A stretch of 64,000 bases of DNA from Hondaea fermentalgiana (GCA_014084085.1 NPFB01000015.1:31453-95452), one strand, 5' to 3'. Counted from the stretch's first letter, positions 38,429 to 48,530 are shown. Made by a program: numbers and translations. The notes: a model not told the origin generated them from the sequence alone.

Positions 38429-38477
38429 CGACGCGCGTCAACCTAAATAAAGGCCACGCGCCGAGGAGGCGGACACG

Positions 38478-40811
38478 ATGGAGGAAGAGGGCAAGGGCGT
38501 CGAGGAGTTCGCTCCCGTCGTGAGATTTTACAAGCAAAAGAAAAAGCTCAAGGATGAAGACTTTGAGTGTGTGGATAATGGGCTGCACGCCTTGGGCCGA
38601 CAGTTTGACGTCTTTGGCGTCTTTGACGGCCACGGCGGACCCGACGCAGCGCAACTCGCCTCGCAAAAGTTCTGTAGGACGCTGGTGGAAACTCTCCAGC
38701 GCGCAGATAAAGCCGACGCTGACGCAGAAAACGGGACCGGGTGGGAGCAGCGTGTGCTGCCGCAAGCGCTCATCGATACCTTCGAGCTGCTCGACACCGA
38801 ATGCACAAAGGAGTTCAAAACCTCGGGTACCACGGCTACTGTCATGGTCGTAACGCGCTCGCCCAGGATACAAAGCGACGGCTGGGCACTTGCAACGATT
38901 GCAAATGTTGGTGACTCCCATGCCCACGCGGAAATCGCTGGGTCGATCGTGCAACTTTCTGCAGATCATCGTCTGGACAACAATGAGGCCGAGCGCGAGC
39001 GTGTCACCCGGGAGGGGGGCGAGATTGCCCGCTGCTCCGGCGTCGTGGACGATGACAAAGCCGACGACCCGCTGCGGCTGTGGCCTGGAGGGCTCATGAT
39101 GAGCCGTACCATCGGTGACCCCGACGCCAAACAGGCCCTTGCCACCCCCGAAATCACGAATCTGCTTGTGCGACTGCTCGATGCCGACGAAGAGTCTCCC
39201 GTTCCTATACGTGCACTTCTCGCCTCTGACGGACTCTGGGATGCTGTCACGCCCAAGCAAGCGTTCTCCATTGTGCGTAACCGCAACCCGCAAGCTGCCT
39301 CGCAGACGCTCATTCAGACCGCCGTGCGCAATGCAGGCAAGGATCGCGACGACATTACTCTTGTGCTCGTCGACATGGCCGCCGAAGAGGACCATTTTGC
39401 TCACGGCAATCGTCGCCGACTCTCTTCCGTTGCTTCGGCGCGCTCGCACAACCCACCCGTGGCCGCGGCCCTTCCGGGGTCAGCTGCCGCTTCCTTGCGT
39501 CTCTTTCATTGCTGGGATCCACTTGCAGCCGACGCGCCGCATGAGGAAATCGCAAGTGCCGAGTCTGCTCTCGCTGCCGAGCACGAGGCCCGTGAGGAAA
39601 CCTTGCGCGAGGCCCGCGAAGAGCGCGCTCGTGTGGAAGCCGCGCTTCGTGAGAGCATGCAGGACGAAGAGGCCGTGGCAGCAAGACGCGCTGCCGAAGA
39701 AGCAGCTGCCGAAGAACTTGAAAACGAAGGCGAATGGGAACCTGTGAAACGCAATCCCCGACGCGGCGACCGCGCGATCTCGGAACCAGACGGTGAAGGT
39801 TCCCACCAGGATGAAAACAGCGCAGATGGCGACGCTACCAATCAAAATGCTGAGACAACCGATCAGGCCGTCACAAAGAAAAAGGCAGGAACCAAGGGAA
39901 AGAAAAAGGACGCTACCAATGACCGTTCCGCCAATGCTTCCAAGGATGGGCGCAAGCTTTGCTTTTCCTTCAAGAAGTCTGGCCAATGCTCTCGCGGTGA
40001 TCGCTGTCGGTACCTGCACACCGTACCCGAAACTGGGTCGGTTGCCGAAGATGTGTCCTCGGAAACAAATGAGGGCACTGGCTCAAAGAGTGCCGAAGTG
40101 TGCCGTGCTTTCCAGCGCCGATCCGGCTGTCCTCGTGGCAATCACTGCAAGTATCTCCATGTGCGCAAGGAGACCGCCGCGCCGAAAGACAAGGCCGGCA
40201 AGGAAGGAGAAATGTCGTTGACGGAAAACGAGGAGACGACCAATTCTCTCGCGAACGAGGTGACGGAGGATACTGCTGCTTTTGCCAAAGCCGACAAGGA
40301 GAACAGCGCCATCGCTTCCCAGGCTGAAGTGGGAAACTGGGCTGACGAGGTGGAGGTTCCAATGGCTGGCGAGGCTTTGGCTCTCAGTGGGAGCAAATCA
40401 GGTTCTCTTTCCAAAACGTCTGCACCAGAGGATGGCGCCAAGCCAGCTTCTCGCAAGTCCAGCAATGCCAGAACCAGCAAAAAGTCCGACGAGCCGAGGC
40501 CGTGCTTCTCCTTCCAGCGCGATGGGGCATGTCGCTTCGGGGACAAGTGCAAGTTTTCCCATGCCACTACCCTCAAGGCTACCAACAAGCAGTCGTCTGC
40601 TTCTGGCTCGGAGCCTGACAAATTAGGAGGAAGACGGCCTCGTGGCAATGGGTCCCGAGGCAAAGCCAACAAGACAACTTTTCCAGCAGCAGAGGGCAAC
40701 GCGGACAACGAGGCACCTCGTGTGTTTGATGGACCGAAAAAGTGCTTTGCTTTTGAACGCAAGGGCACGTGCAAGTTTGGCGACACATGCAAGTTCGCGC
40801 ATGCTCGTTGA
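38478..40811 (+). CDS. PP2C-type protein phosphatase fused to four CCCH zinc fingers
   Basis: A 777-aa protein, ATG at 38478 (cacgATGG). Residues about 20-300 are a PP2C (PPM) Ser/Thr phosphatase: FGVFDGHGG (about 48-56), SGTTATVMV, ANVGDSHAHA, LSADHRLDN, GGLMMSRTIGD, LLASDGLWDAV (about 248-258) and DRDDITLVLVD, so the metal-binding aspartates are present. The usual GDSRA motif reads GDSHA here. After a charged Ala/Glu-rich helix (about 350-420) come four CCCH fingers of exact spacing C-x8-C-x5-C-x3-H, at about 494, 541, 675 and 755. The last ends three residues before the stop. CCCH fingers of this spacing generally bind RNA. The fusion suggests a phosphatase targeted to RNA or RNP; I recall no standard family with this architecture. 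Confidence 0.93.
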   Translation: MEEEGKGVEEFAPVVRFYKQKKKLKDEDFECVDNGLHALGRQFDVFGVFDGHGGPDAAQLASQKFCRTLVETLQRADKADADAENGTGWEQRVLPQALIDTFELLDTECTKEFKTSGTTATVMVVTRSPRIQSDGWALATIANVGDSHAHAEIAGSIVQLSADHRLDNNEAERERVTREGGEIARCSGVVDDDKADDPLRLWPGGLMMSRTIGDPDAKQALATPEITNLLVRLLDADEESPVPIRALLASDGLWDAVTPKQAFSIVRNRNPQAASQTLIQTAVRNAGKDRDDITLVLVDMAAEEDHFAHGNRRRLSSVASARSHNPPVAAALPGSAAASLRLFHCWDPLAADAPHEEIASAESALAAEHEAREETLREAREERARVEAALRESMQDEEAVAARRAAEEAAAEELENEGEWEPVKRNPRRGDRAISEPDGEGSHQDENSADGDATNQNAETTDQAVTKKKAGTKGKKKDATNDRSANASKDGRKLCFSFKKSGQCSRGDRCRYLHTVPETGSVAEDVSSETNEGTGSKSAEVCRAFQRRSGCPRGNHCKYLHVRKETAAPKDKAGKEGEMSLTENEETTNSLANEVTEDTAAFAKADKENSAIASQAEVGNWADEVEVPMAGEALALSGSKSGSLSKTSAPEDGAKPASRKSSNARTSKKSDEPRPCFSFQRDGACRFGDKCKFSHATTLKATNKQSSASGSEPDKLGGRRPRGNGSRGKANKTTFPAAEGNADNEAPRVFDGPKKCFAFERKGTCKFGDTCKFAHAR

Positions 40812-40944
40812 AAGGGTGGGTGGTCTGCGACTCAAATGGCAAACTGTATTATCATCCCATCTATTTTCTTTGTTTCTTCTTCCAATGGGGTCTTTCTTGC
40901 ACGTACAACACGGAGAGAGGGGGAGACGTGGTCGGTTGCACCGA
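40812..40944. other. Short convergent spacer
   Basis: Only 133 bases separate the PP2C-CCCH stop from the myosin stop, so the two transcripts probably overlap or share terminator sequence. Confidence 0.6.
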
Positions 40945-43900
40945 TCATACAATGTGCAAGACGTGCTGAAATGGAGTTGTGGCCTTGCGCAAGAGGATGA
41001 GGTCGGCCTTGAGCTCCTCGAGATCAGAGCGAAGACGCTCATTCTGGTCGCGAAGTTCCTGATTCTCCTTCTTAATTCCTTGCTGCGCCATGTCGACGAG
41101 CTCCAAAAAGTCTGGATTGAGCGAACCTCGAGGCGTGCGCAAGGCGCCAGAAAGATTCCAGCCGCCGGATATGCGTTTCGCGCTGCGGTACCGCTGACGG
41201 GCCTTGGCGCCCGTCTCGGTAGGCGTCTTGAGCGGGGGCATGTTCTTCGAGCTGCCAGCATCAATGGCAAGGCCAGGCTTCTTGCCGCGAAGATTAGAAT
41301 CCTTGCTTGGCTTGCTAGGGCCCGAAGGCGGAGCCCCATGATGCTGTGCTGACTGGCTAAAGACTTCTGCAGCCTCTTCGCGTGAGACTTTGCCTTCCTT
41401 GAGCGCCTCGCGGCGTTTTTGTTCGGCTTCCTCGCGGGCTTTGCGCTCCGCAGCCTCGCGAGCCTTTCGCTCTGCGGCACGCTTGGCCTCGAGTCGTTTC
41501 TCGATGCGCTTGGAAATGACCAGCCGGAAGAGGAACGATCGCACAGCGGCTTGCGCAACGCGAGCCGCATTTCCTCTCGCGCGAGAGGCCTTGAGAACCG
41601 CGAGAAACTTGTTGCAAGCAATGACCTTGGCCGCACAACGCCGCCAGCGAAGACGCGCATAGTATAGCTTAAAGCGACGTCCAACCTCAATCTTTTCCTC
41701 GCTCTCTTTGCCCTCGTCTTGCGCCCACGCCGCGGCCTCCTTCATGATACGGTCCAAAAGGTCAATCATGCCTGATGAAAAGAAGACGCGCGAGAGACCG
41801 AGACGATAGGCTTCCTGCGGGACCTTGAAGGCCCAGAACAAGGCGCACACAAAGGTTCGCCCATTCTGCTTGTTGCCGTTCTCGTTTGCTCGCTGCCATA
41901 CTTGCAGGGCATCTGGCGGGAGCGCAGTCTGGTATGCAGACACAATCGAGTCGTACTCGATGCGTGTGGGGAACCCACTCTTAAGCACGGCGGCGGTCTG
42001 CGGGATACTCAGACACTTGAGCTGCTCCGCCACGTACTGATTGTTGAACCAATTTGTACCCGGCGCGTACTTCATCTCCGGGTTCGGCTTGACGCAGCGA
42101 ATGAAACTGCACTTGGTGGACTCCAGAGTGTCCACGAGGCCACGGATCTGACGACCAAAGTTTGCCACGACAGTCTTCTTCGCCTTGGAAGAGCCACTGT
42201 CCGCGCAACGCTCAAACGCAGAGCATACCACCGAGTTGGATGCGACGCGCATGAGAGCATGCATCTTGGCAGGAATACGGTCATTGTTCTTTTCCACGAA
42301 ATCGCCCACCGTGTACTCGACGACGCCGGCATAGTGCGACACGAGAAATTTCTTTGCCAGATCCTTGGGGTGCGGCTTGGGGAAGCTCTTTTCCTTACCA
42401 AAGCACTGGTGCAGCCGGCGGTTCATCTTGTCATCGGATGGCTTCGGGGCACGAGATTCAGAGTCGATTTCCATCAGGAGACCGGCGGTGCCCGGCTTGC
42501 CCTCAAACAGGTCCAGGCACGCGCCATCGTCTGCGGGGCACGCAAAAGGCTCGCCTGCGAGAATGAGGCCTTCTTGTTTGTACAGGTCCGCCTCGGCAAC
42601 AAAGACCTGGTAGTTAAAGGTGGACTGCAGCGACTCGTTCGTGTAGTTGATGAGCAGTTGCTCAAAGCCATTCTTGGCAAAAGACTCAAAACCGAAAATG
42701 TCCAGCACTCCGATGAAGGGAATCTCCTCCAGCGGGGTGTCCGCAGTGTACGAGCTCATCAGGACCGCGTTGATCTCATGCACGAGCCAGTCAAAGATGA
42801 TTCCATACGTCCACTTGGCCAGAGCGTCGCGTCCGTACTGCGCCGAGGTGGTGTCGAGTCGCGACTTGATAACCTCGAGCCCGGCCTTGACCTCCTTCTC
42901 AAGCAAGAGCGTCAACAGATCAGCCTCGTTGACGCCCAAAAGGCTGGCAGACTTGTGCAGAGCTGCTTTGCCGTCATCGGCCACGCGCGCCGCGTCGTCG
43001 GAGGTGGCCTCGTCATTTACAAAGCTGATGTTGCCAAGGTGAAGGATACCGCCCACCACCGAGAGGAGCTCGTCGATTTCGGTTGGGGTCTTGCCAATGT
43101 CCGCCAAGGCCTGCAGGAGGAATCCAAAGTTGCGCTTGTCCTTTTCGAGGATCTGCGGCTCAAAGTACCGTTCGTTCGAGACCGTCATCGTTTTGGTCAT
43201 TCCCCCCTTCGAAGGCGCGGAGGATGGCGCAGCACCTGCGCCGCGACGGCCACGGGCGCGCCCGCCGGCACCACCCACACTTTTTCCAGCAGCTGCACCG
43301 GCACTTGCATCAGTACTTTGCGCGAGCATTCCGGGTGTCAGGTAGCGGAACTTGCGCGCGTCTTGTACCTTGGCAGGCAGCTCGAGTCTCTTGCGCAGCG
43401 CGTCGTCAGCACCGTTGATAAGCTGATAAAAGACGTGAAAGTTGCGCTCGCCATTACTGTGGTTCACCACGCGGGACTTCTCCAAAAGGTAGGTCTCGGC
43501 CGTGGCGCCGACGAGGTCCCATGAACGACCCCGGCCGCGTTCCTGCGAGGTTTGCAGAAAGTGCAACTTGGAAAACTTGCCAAAGCGAGACGAGTTGTGG
43601 TTGCAGACCGTCGAGGCGTTTCCGAACCCTTCAAGAATTGGGCCAACGCCCGCAAGCTGCACGTCAAGCTTCGAGTTGTTAGACTCATTGCTGCACGTGC
43701 GGGTGACGAGATGACTCAGCACTCGCTTGCCGGCCTCTGTCTTTCCAGACCCACTCTCGCCACTGATGACCACGGATTGGTTCACGACGAGTTCAATGTC
43801 GCCCATGCTGCTCACGTCCTGACCAGCACGCGACATGATCTCGAGCTGCCGCGTGACTTGCATCTTTCGCTCGTACGAAAAGGTCATGTTCTTGAAGGCG

Positions 43901-44301
43901 TTTTCGGAGATGGAGTACGGGTGGGGCACGTCGGCTGGAAGGACCTTGTTTGGCCCAACATCCGGGTCGCGCACGGCGTGCAGCGGATTCACGCTCACGA
44001 GAACCGAGCCCATCATGGTGTAGGGAAGGTCCTTCTCGCTCCGGACCTTGAGGTTGTGCAAGATTCCTGCATCGTTGATGTGATACAAGGAGGTCATGTC
44101 GGGCACAACGCGCGGGTTGGTGAGCTGAAGGTCGTCAATGGAAAGCTGTAGCTTCGGGCCCGAGGATGCCTTGACTGTGCAGGTCTTCGCTTCATCATCC
44201 ATGCTCAGCACCTTGGCCAGCTCGTACACTTCTCGCTCATTGCCCTTGCACGCGGGAATCCAGACATCGCTCTCGACGCGGACGCGAAGGGCGTCGCTCA
44301 T
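40945..44301 (-). CDS. Myosin heavy chain, single short-tailed motor
   Basis: An actin-based ATP motor of 1118 aa in one exon, ATG at 44301. The motor domain has an N-terminal SH3-like start, P-loop GESGSGKTEAGK (about residues 179-190), switch I NHNSSRFGKF (about 233), switch II DIFGFESF (about 530), NYTNESLQ and the converter segment YRLGLSRVFF. A Gly/Ala/Arg-rich insertion of about 35 residues (about 325-360) sits in the motor. One or two degenerate IQ-like segments follow (about 860-925), then a charged helix rich in Glu, Arg and Ala (about 925-965), a Ser/Pro-rich linker and a short leucine-containing coiled coil at the C terminus (about 1075-1105). No FYVE, MyTH4 or other cargo domain is visible. 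I place it among stramenopile unconventional myosins without assigning a class. Confidence 0.95.
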   Translation of the reverse strand: MSDALRVRVESDVWIPACKGNEREVYELAKVLSMDDEAKTCTVKASSGPKLQLSIDDLQLTNPRVVPDMTSLYHINDAGILHNLKVRSEKDLPYTMMGSVLVSVNPLHAVRDPDVGPNKVLPADVPHPYSISENAFKNMTFSYERKMQVTRQLEIMSRAGQDVSSMGDIELVVNQSVVISGESGSGKTEAGKRVLSHLVTRTCSNESNNSKLDVQLAGVGPILEGFGNASTVCNHNSSRFGKFSKLHFLQTSQERGRGRSWDLVGATAETYLLEKSRVVNHSNGERNFHVFYQLINGADDALRKRLELPAKVQDARKFRYLTPGMLAQSTDASAGAAAGKSVGGAGGRARGRRGAGAAPSSAPSKGGMTKTMTVSNERYFEPQILEKDKRNFGFLLQALADIGKTPTEIDELLSVVGGILHLGNISFVNDEATSDDAARVADDGKAALHKSASLLGVNEADLLTLLLEKEVKAGLEVIKSRLDTTSAQYGRDALAKWTYGIIFDWLVHEINAVLMSSYTADTPLEEIPFIGVLDIFGFESFAKNGFEQLLINYTNESLQSTFNYQVFVAEADLYKQEGLILAGEPFACPADDGACLDLFEGKPGTAGLLMEIDSESRAPKPSDDKMNRRLHQCFGKEKSFPKPHPKDLAKKFLVSHYAGVVEYTVGDFVEKNNDRIPAKMHALMRVASNSVVCSAFERCADSGSSKAKKTVVANFGRQIRGLVDTLESTKCSFIRCVKPNPEMKYAPGTNWFNNQYVAEQLKCLSIPQTAAVLKSGFPTRIEYDSIVSAYQTALPPDALQVWQRANENGNKQNGRTFVCALFWAFKVPQEAYRLGLSRVFFSSGMIDLLDRIMKEAAAWAQDEGKESEEKIEVGRRFKLYYARLRWRRCAAKVIACNKFLAVLKASRARGNAARVAQAAVRSFLFRLVISKRIEKRLEAKRAAERKAREAAERKAREEAEQKRREALKEGKVSREEAAEVFSQSAQHHGAPPSGPSKPSKDSNLRGKKPGLAIDAGSSKNMPPLKTPTETGAKARQRYRSAKRISGGWNLSGALRTPRGSLNPDFLELVDMAQQGIKKENQELRDQNERLRSDLEELKADLILLRKATTPFQHVLHIV

Positions 44302-45598
44302 CGTTTTCTTCGACCCTGTAGATCGCGTAATCGAGGCCTCCTTCGAAACTCCGCGCCCAAGAGCGCGCCGCGCTTTAGAAGATTTGTTCGCACCTAATTC
44401 GTACCTTGCTCCAACGGAGCACCTTTTCCCGGCCTTGCCGACAAAGCGGAACTGTTCTTGGCGCGCAGAGGCGCCCTAGGTGGGTGAGACAGTCAAAGGG
44501 AAGATAGGGGATGGATTCCCTTTCTTTCCCCGCCTGGGCCCTGAGGAAACTCGGTCTTCAGAACTTGGCCAGAGCCTCGGAGACATACAGTGCGGAGGAA
44601 GTCGGGGATACTCAGTCGCTGCGGTCGGCATGCAGTGCAATCACCGAGTTTGTCTCCTCCCTTTCCACGTTTTTTACATTTTCTACTTACTTGACGTGCC
44701 TGATTCGAGTCGTGTGGCCGGTGGCTCGGAATCCTCGGATGTTTCGGCCTCGCTGACTGACCGACCGTCCTCGCACATGGGTCAACTGTTCGTCTATGCT
44801 CTGATCAAGATCGCACGAGTGCTGTTCATCTTCCGCTTGTGGAAAACATGGGGAGTGCTGGGGTCCTGCGACTGCACGTGCAAAGGCAAAGCGTGCTAGA
44901 AAGACAAGTGGGCCAAGCTTTGCGCGTTGGAAGCACGATGGTCCCGAACTGCACGCGTGTCCCGAGGCGACAACGCGGGCATACCGCAAGCCGCCTACGC
45001 ATGATGTGGCGTTCTGATTGACGTCCCTGCGTCGGCCTTGTATCGACCTGACGCAATACGCTGCTTGCTAGGACCCTTCTTTTTTTCTTTTTTTTCCGTG
45101 CTCTGCACATGCTTGCAAGAACGAAAATTGCCCGCCTTGGGGCTTGCGGTCCTCCGTCTGCTGGGGCACGCCGGATGACCGCCCAACATTGGCAAGTGAG
45201 GTGACGATGCCCAATCGACCGCTTGCGTGGGCTGGCTGGTCGTTGGGCGAACGGGCGGTCAATTGTGCGCGCGTCCCTCTTCGCCGGTCAGACGTTTGCG
45301 AGCAAGATATTTACAAAACTTCGCCACGCCCAAAATCAAGGGTTCCAGGGCTTGTTTGTTAATCAAAAGCACGAACTCCTCTGCAAAGCGTTCGCTTCGA
45401 AAAGGTGCCAAGAACACGCGCCAGTTGCTCCGCATACTGCCCGTCAAGAAGAGGTTGGCTTCTCAACTTGAACTGATTGAAGCTTCGAAGAAGAAGGAGA
45501 AGTTCGACACTGCCCGTAACGGTTCTGTATCAGTTAGTCACTGTCAGTCCGAGTCACTCTATAAGAATGAGGCCCGCGCGGAAGAAGGTCATGTAGGC
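44302..45598. other. Divergent spacer, myosin to F-box gene
   Basis: A 1.3-kb spacer with short open frames on both strands, none with a domain. T runs lie at 45082-45098. CTATAAGAA at 45559-45567 resembles a TATA box about 32 bases before the first in-frame ATG of the F-box gene. Confidence 0.5.
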
Positions 45599-47263
45599 AT
45601 GGTCGCGGCCAGGTCTGCGTCGCGGAAGATGCATCGCGCGCGCGAACCTCTCGCGCAGGGCCGTGGCCATCGAGAATGTGACCCTTCGAGTCTTGACCCT
45701 CGCGTGGAAACACCAAGGGCGAGGGATGCACGCGAGTCGTCGTCCTCGACGACAGCGACCAAACTGCGCGGCCATGCGGGCCCAGGGCCGAGACCGAAAC
45801 CGAGACCAAGACCTGGGTCCAGGTCTGGGGCGTCTGCGCGAGACCGCGTGCGAGGTCGAAGTGCAGACATGAGTCGCATCTCAAAACTAGCGCAACCTCG
45901 AAGACGCATCACTCGACGGTCGCTCTTGGAGCTCTTACCCGTTGCGCACGTGTCCTTTCACATTTTCTCGTACCTCGACACGGCCAGCCTTGCGTCCATA
46001 AGCGCAGGGTGCCGAGACCTCTACGGGCTAGCGAGCAGCGACATTGTCTGGAGAGACCGGGTCAGCGCAGGTCACAATGCCGGGACCATGGCGAGCTCAC
46101 TAAAGTCTCAGTTTGTGCAGCGTCGGCGCGAGCTCGTCGCGCGCCGATCCGCAAAACTCAAGGAGACCTTTCGCCGCATCCAGGAGCGATCCGGCGTCGA
46201 AACTTGTCTCTCCCGCACGATTGAGCGTCTAGAGGTATCCCTCACTGTGTCAATCAACGGCGCTGTCTGCGACCTCCTGGCGTTTCGCAAGCGCACGCAG
46301 CAGGGACGAAAAGAGCAATTCCGCGCGCTAGGCGCGGCGCCGGCGCCCAATCTCGCAACGGGCGCTCTTCGCTTTGACCAGGCTGCTGTTCTTAAACTTG
46401 CTGTGCCGCCAAACTTGTCCGAAGATCAGTTAGCATCGCTTGAGGTGACGTGCACGACCAAGCTCAAGTCGTGTGGGACAACGCGGGTCCTTGCATGGAG
46501 CAAGAACCATGGCACTGCCCCTGAACGTCTCGGGAGTACAGGGTTCTCACAGATTAGCCTCGGTCGAAGCGCGGTACTCTTTGGTTCTCTCGACCAAGCG
46601 ATGGGGCCACGACGCGGGGTAGCGCTTCTCGTCGTCAGCGTGCACCATCTTGATGTGCTGGCAGCGCTCGGTATTGCTGGTACGATGCATGAACCCATTA
46701 CTGATGATCTCGACCGTAATTATGGAATGCATGGATACACTGGCGCCTTCACAATCAGAAGTCTTGGACAAACGTGGTGGTCGAGTAGCTTTGGCGATCT
46801 CGACTCGCGCTCGAGCATCGCGGGCGGCGGCGAATTTGCACGTTTTCCTGTGCTCGACGCGGAGCATTGTGAGGGAGACGTCACGCGCCGCATTGAGTTC
46901 AAAGTGCCTGGCCGAGGACGCGATGGCGAGACGGAGAGACCGTCATTGTACTTTCGAACCGAGACCTTTTCAGGGTGCCTTGATGGTTACGTTGTTGTCG
47001 ACATGACGCTCTGGGACGAACATCGTGAAGCGTTTTGGGCTTTTACGCGCGTGCTCCCTATCCAGACCGTGGATGCCGAACGGTCTCAAGCCTTCAACTT
47101 TAACGACGGTGTTCATGGAAATGGCTTTGAAGTCGTACATGAGGACCAAGAGAAGGGACGACTTCGCATCGGAATTGCCCCAATGCACGATCGCGCAACG
47201 GTGGTCAAGGAAATGGACTTTGCGCTTCGCACTCGCGCAATCTCCAGTTGGTTTGGAATGTAG
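45599..47263 (+). CDS. F-box protein with unrecognised C-terminal domain
   Basis: Probable substrate adaptor of an SCF ubiquitin ligase. The frame has two plausible ATGs, 45599 (554 aa) and 45869 (464 aa). The stretch between them codes an Arg/Pro/Ser-rich low-complexity sequence, so the real start may be 45869. The F-box lies just after the second ATG: LLPVAHVSFHIFSYLDTASLASISAGCRDLYGLASSDIVWRDR (pattern of alternating Leu with Trp at the end). After a basic helix (KSQFVQRRRELVARRSAKLKET) there is a large, apparently folded region of about 340 residues with no LRR, WD40 or Kelch repeats. It may be the substrate-binding part. It is convergent with the Cdc34-type E2, the enzyme class that works with SCF ligases, but neighbouring in a eukaryote need not mean a link. 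Confidence 0.8.
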   Translation: MVAARSASRKMHRAREPLAQGRGHRECDPSSLDPRVETPRARDARESSSSTTATKLRGHAGPGPRPKPRPRPGSRSGASARDRVRGRSADMSRISKLAQPRRRITRRSLLELLPVAHVSFHIFSYLDTASLASISAGCRDLYGLASSDIVWRDRVSAGHNAGTMASSLKSQFVQRRRELVARRSAKLKETFRRIQERSGVETCLSRTIERLEVSLTVSINGAVCDLLAFRKRTQQGRKEQFRALGAAPAPNLATGALRFDQAAVLKLAVPPNLSEDQLASLEVTCTTKLKSCGTTRVLAWSKNHGTAPERLGSTGFSQISLGRSAVLFGSLDQAMGPRRGVALLVVSVHHLDVLAALGIAGTMHEPITDDLDRNYGMHGYTGAFTIRSLGQTWWSSSFGDLDSRSSIAGGGEFARFPVLDAEHCEGDVTRRIEFKVPGRGRDGETERPSLYFRTETFSGCLDGYVVVDMTLWDEHREAFWAFTRVLPIQTVDAERSQAFNFNDGVHGNGFEVVHEDQEKGRLRIGIAPMHDRATVVKEMDFALRTRAISSWFGM

Positions 47264-47351
47264 TAAAGAGAAAAAAAAAAAGGAAATCAGTCTGTCAAAG
47301 TAGCAAAATTGTGGCTTCTTTGTTTGTTTGTTTTCTGTTCAGACGAAATTA

Positions 47352-48530
47352 TCAAGCGGCATCTTGCTTGCGGCGTTTTCCCGTCTGCTCGATGTGTACA
47401 ATCTGGTCCGGGCGCGGACTTGCCATAGCTGATGATGCAGAATTTGGCGAGGTCAACACTGGGGCGCTTCCGCGTACTTCTTCAGACGACAAGGAGGCGT
47501 CAGAGGACCGCTTGCGTTTCATCGCAACCATACTTTCTGATGAGGGCGTCTTTTCCATGTTTACTGTTGAGGTGGTAGTTTCTTCGACGTCGATGTTTTC
47601 TCCAGTCTTCGACTCTTCAGACGAACTACTGCGCTGTGACGGTGCTCCGTTCGCGTTGGCACTGCCGTGGCCGTGGCCGTTGCCGTCTGAACCATTTGCA
47701 ACTTTGCTGAATCGTTCGTCCACGCTTCGCGTTCCTGCTCCATGATCCGTCTCATCATCGTCACCATCTTCTTCAACATCATCTCCCTCGCGCATGGTCC
47801 ACGCCGCGGCATCTTCATCGTCAGAATAAACGTATTCGACTTCTGCCTCCGAGTCTTCGGCAGCAGCCGCGGTCGCGGGACCATTGTTGTTTTCTTGCTG
47901 ATTCGCGCCAGCAGCTTGCGAAGACTTGGACGACGAAGACGAAGATGAGGATGAAGAAGAAGCTGGCGCAGCTTCTGAATTAAGGTGAGCAACAACAGGC
48001 GCGATAAAATCCCGAGGTACAGATTTTCGCGATTCGCGTGCGAGCTCTTCGCATTTTAAATCGAAAAGTGGGCGGTTCACGACCCAGAGCTGCGCCGCAT
48101 ACTGATTTGCTGGGTCATTTACATTTGGATCAGACAGAAGCGATACAACAGAAAGAAGAGCCTGCTCAGCACCAAGCACGGGCCGCCAGTACTCGCTAAA
48201 ATTGGCGCCAAGCTCGCCTCGAGGTGGGCATTGCAAGGTGCTGATGCAGACCTTGCCATCGCGGTAAATATTGGGATGATACATTTTGCACGAGAACTGG
48301 ATTGAAGGCGGCTCCATCGGATATGAGTCAGGAAACCGCATCACTGCGCGATAAATGCCGTTCTGGTACGCGGTCCCTGGAGGACCAATAATGAAGACGT
48401 CCCATGCCGTCACATCATTATTCACGCAATCATGGACCTGAAAGTAATTGGACCGAGGTTTTCGTCGAAGATTGTAAAACTCGCGGCTTACCAGCGTATC
48501 TGGGCGTCTCTTCGAAGGCTTATGTGCCAT
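47352..48530 (-). CDS. Cdc34/UBE2R-type ubiquitin-conjugating enzyme E2 with long acidic tail
   Basis: Carries activated ubiquitin to SCF-type ligases. It is 392 aa from the ATG at 48530; the frame is open further upstream but crosses an assembly gap and Ala/Gly repeats. The UBC fold covers about residues 10-190: HPNIYRDGKVCISTL with catalytic Cys about 95, then the loop CPPRGELGANFSEYW, the acidic-loop position typical of Cdc34 and UBE2G enzymes, and LLSVVSLLSDPNVNDPAN. The tail of about 200 residues begins with a Ser run, then Asp/Glu-rich blocks (YVYSDDEDAAAW, DDVEEDGDDDETD), like the acidic tail of Cdc34 that docks on the cullin basic canyon, and ends with a basic KRRKQDAA. Only 88 bases separate its stop from that of the convergent F-box gene. 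Confidence 0.93.
   Translation of the reverse strand: MAHKPSKRRPDTLVSREFYNLRRKPRSNYFQVHDCVNNDVTAWDVFIIGPPGTAYQNGIYRAVMRFPDSYPMEPPSIQFSCKMYHPNIYRDGKVCISTLQCPPRGELGANFSEYWRPVLGAEQALLSVVSLLSDPNVNDPANQYAAQLWVVNRPLFDLKCEELARESRKSVPRDFIAPVVAHLNSEAAPASSSSSSSSSSSKSSQAAGANQQENNNGPATAAAAEDSEAEVEYVYSDDEDAAAWTMREGDDVEEDGDDDETDHGAGTRSVDERFSKVANGSDGNGHGHGSANANGAPSQRSSSSEESKTGENIDVEETTTSTVNMEKTPSSESMVAMKRKRSSDASLSSEEVRGSAPVLTSPNSASSAMASPRPDQIVHIEQTGKRRKQDAA

Larger units (their letters stand above)
37575..38477. other. Divergent spacer with assembly gap
   Basis: Holds the promoters of the epimerase and the PP2C gene. It includes a CTCATGCTCAT repeat (about 37728-37750), an AAATTC repeat (about 38003-38048), a CT repeat (38057-38085), the N gap and AGCCG pentamers (38384-38428). 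A CTAAATAAAG box lies at 38443-38452, very close to the PP2C start codon. Confidence 0.6.

Noticed and set aside
41902..43524. 540-codon open frame antisense to myosin
   Set aside because: Shadow of the motor domain; no motifs.
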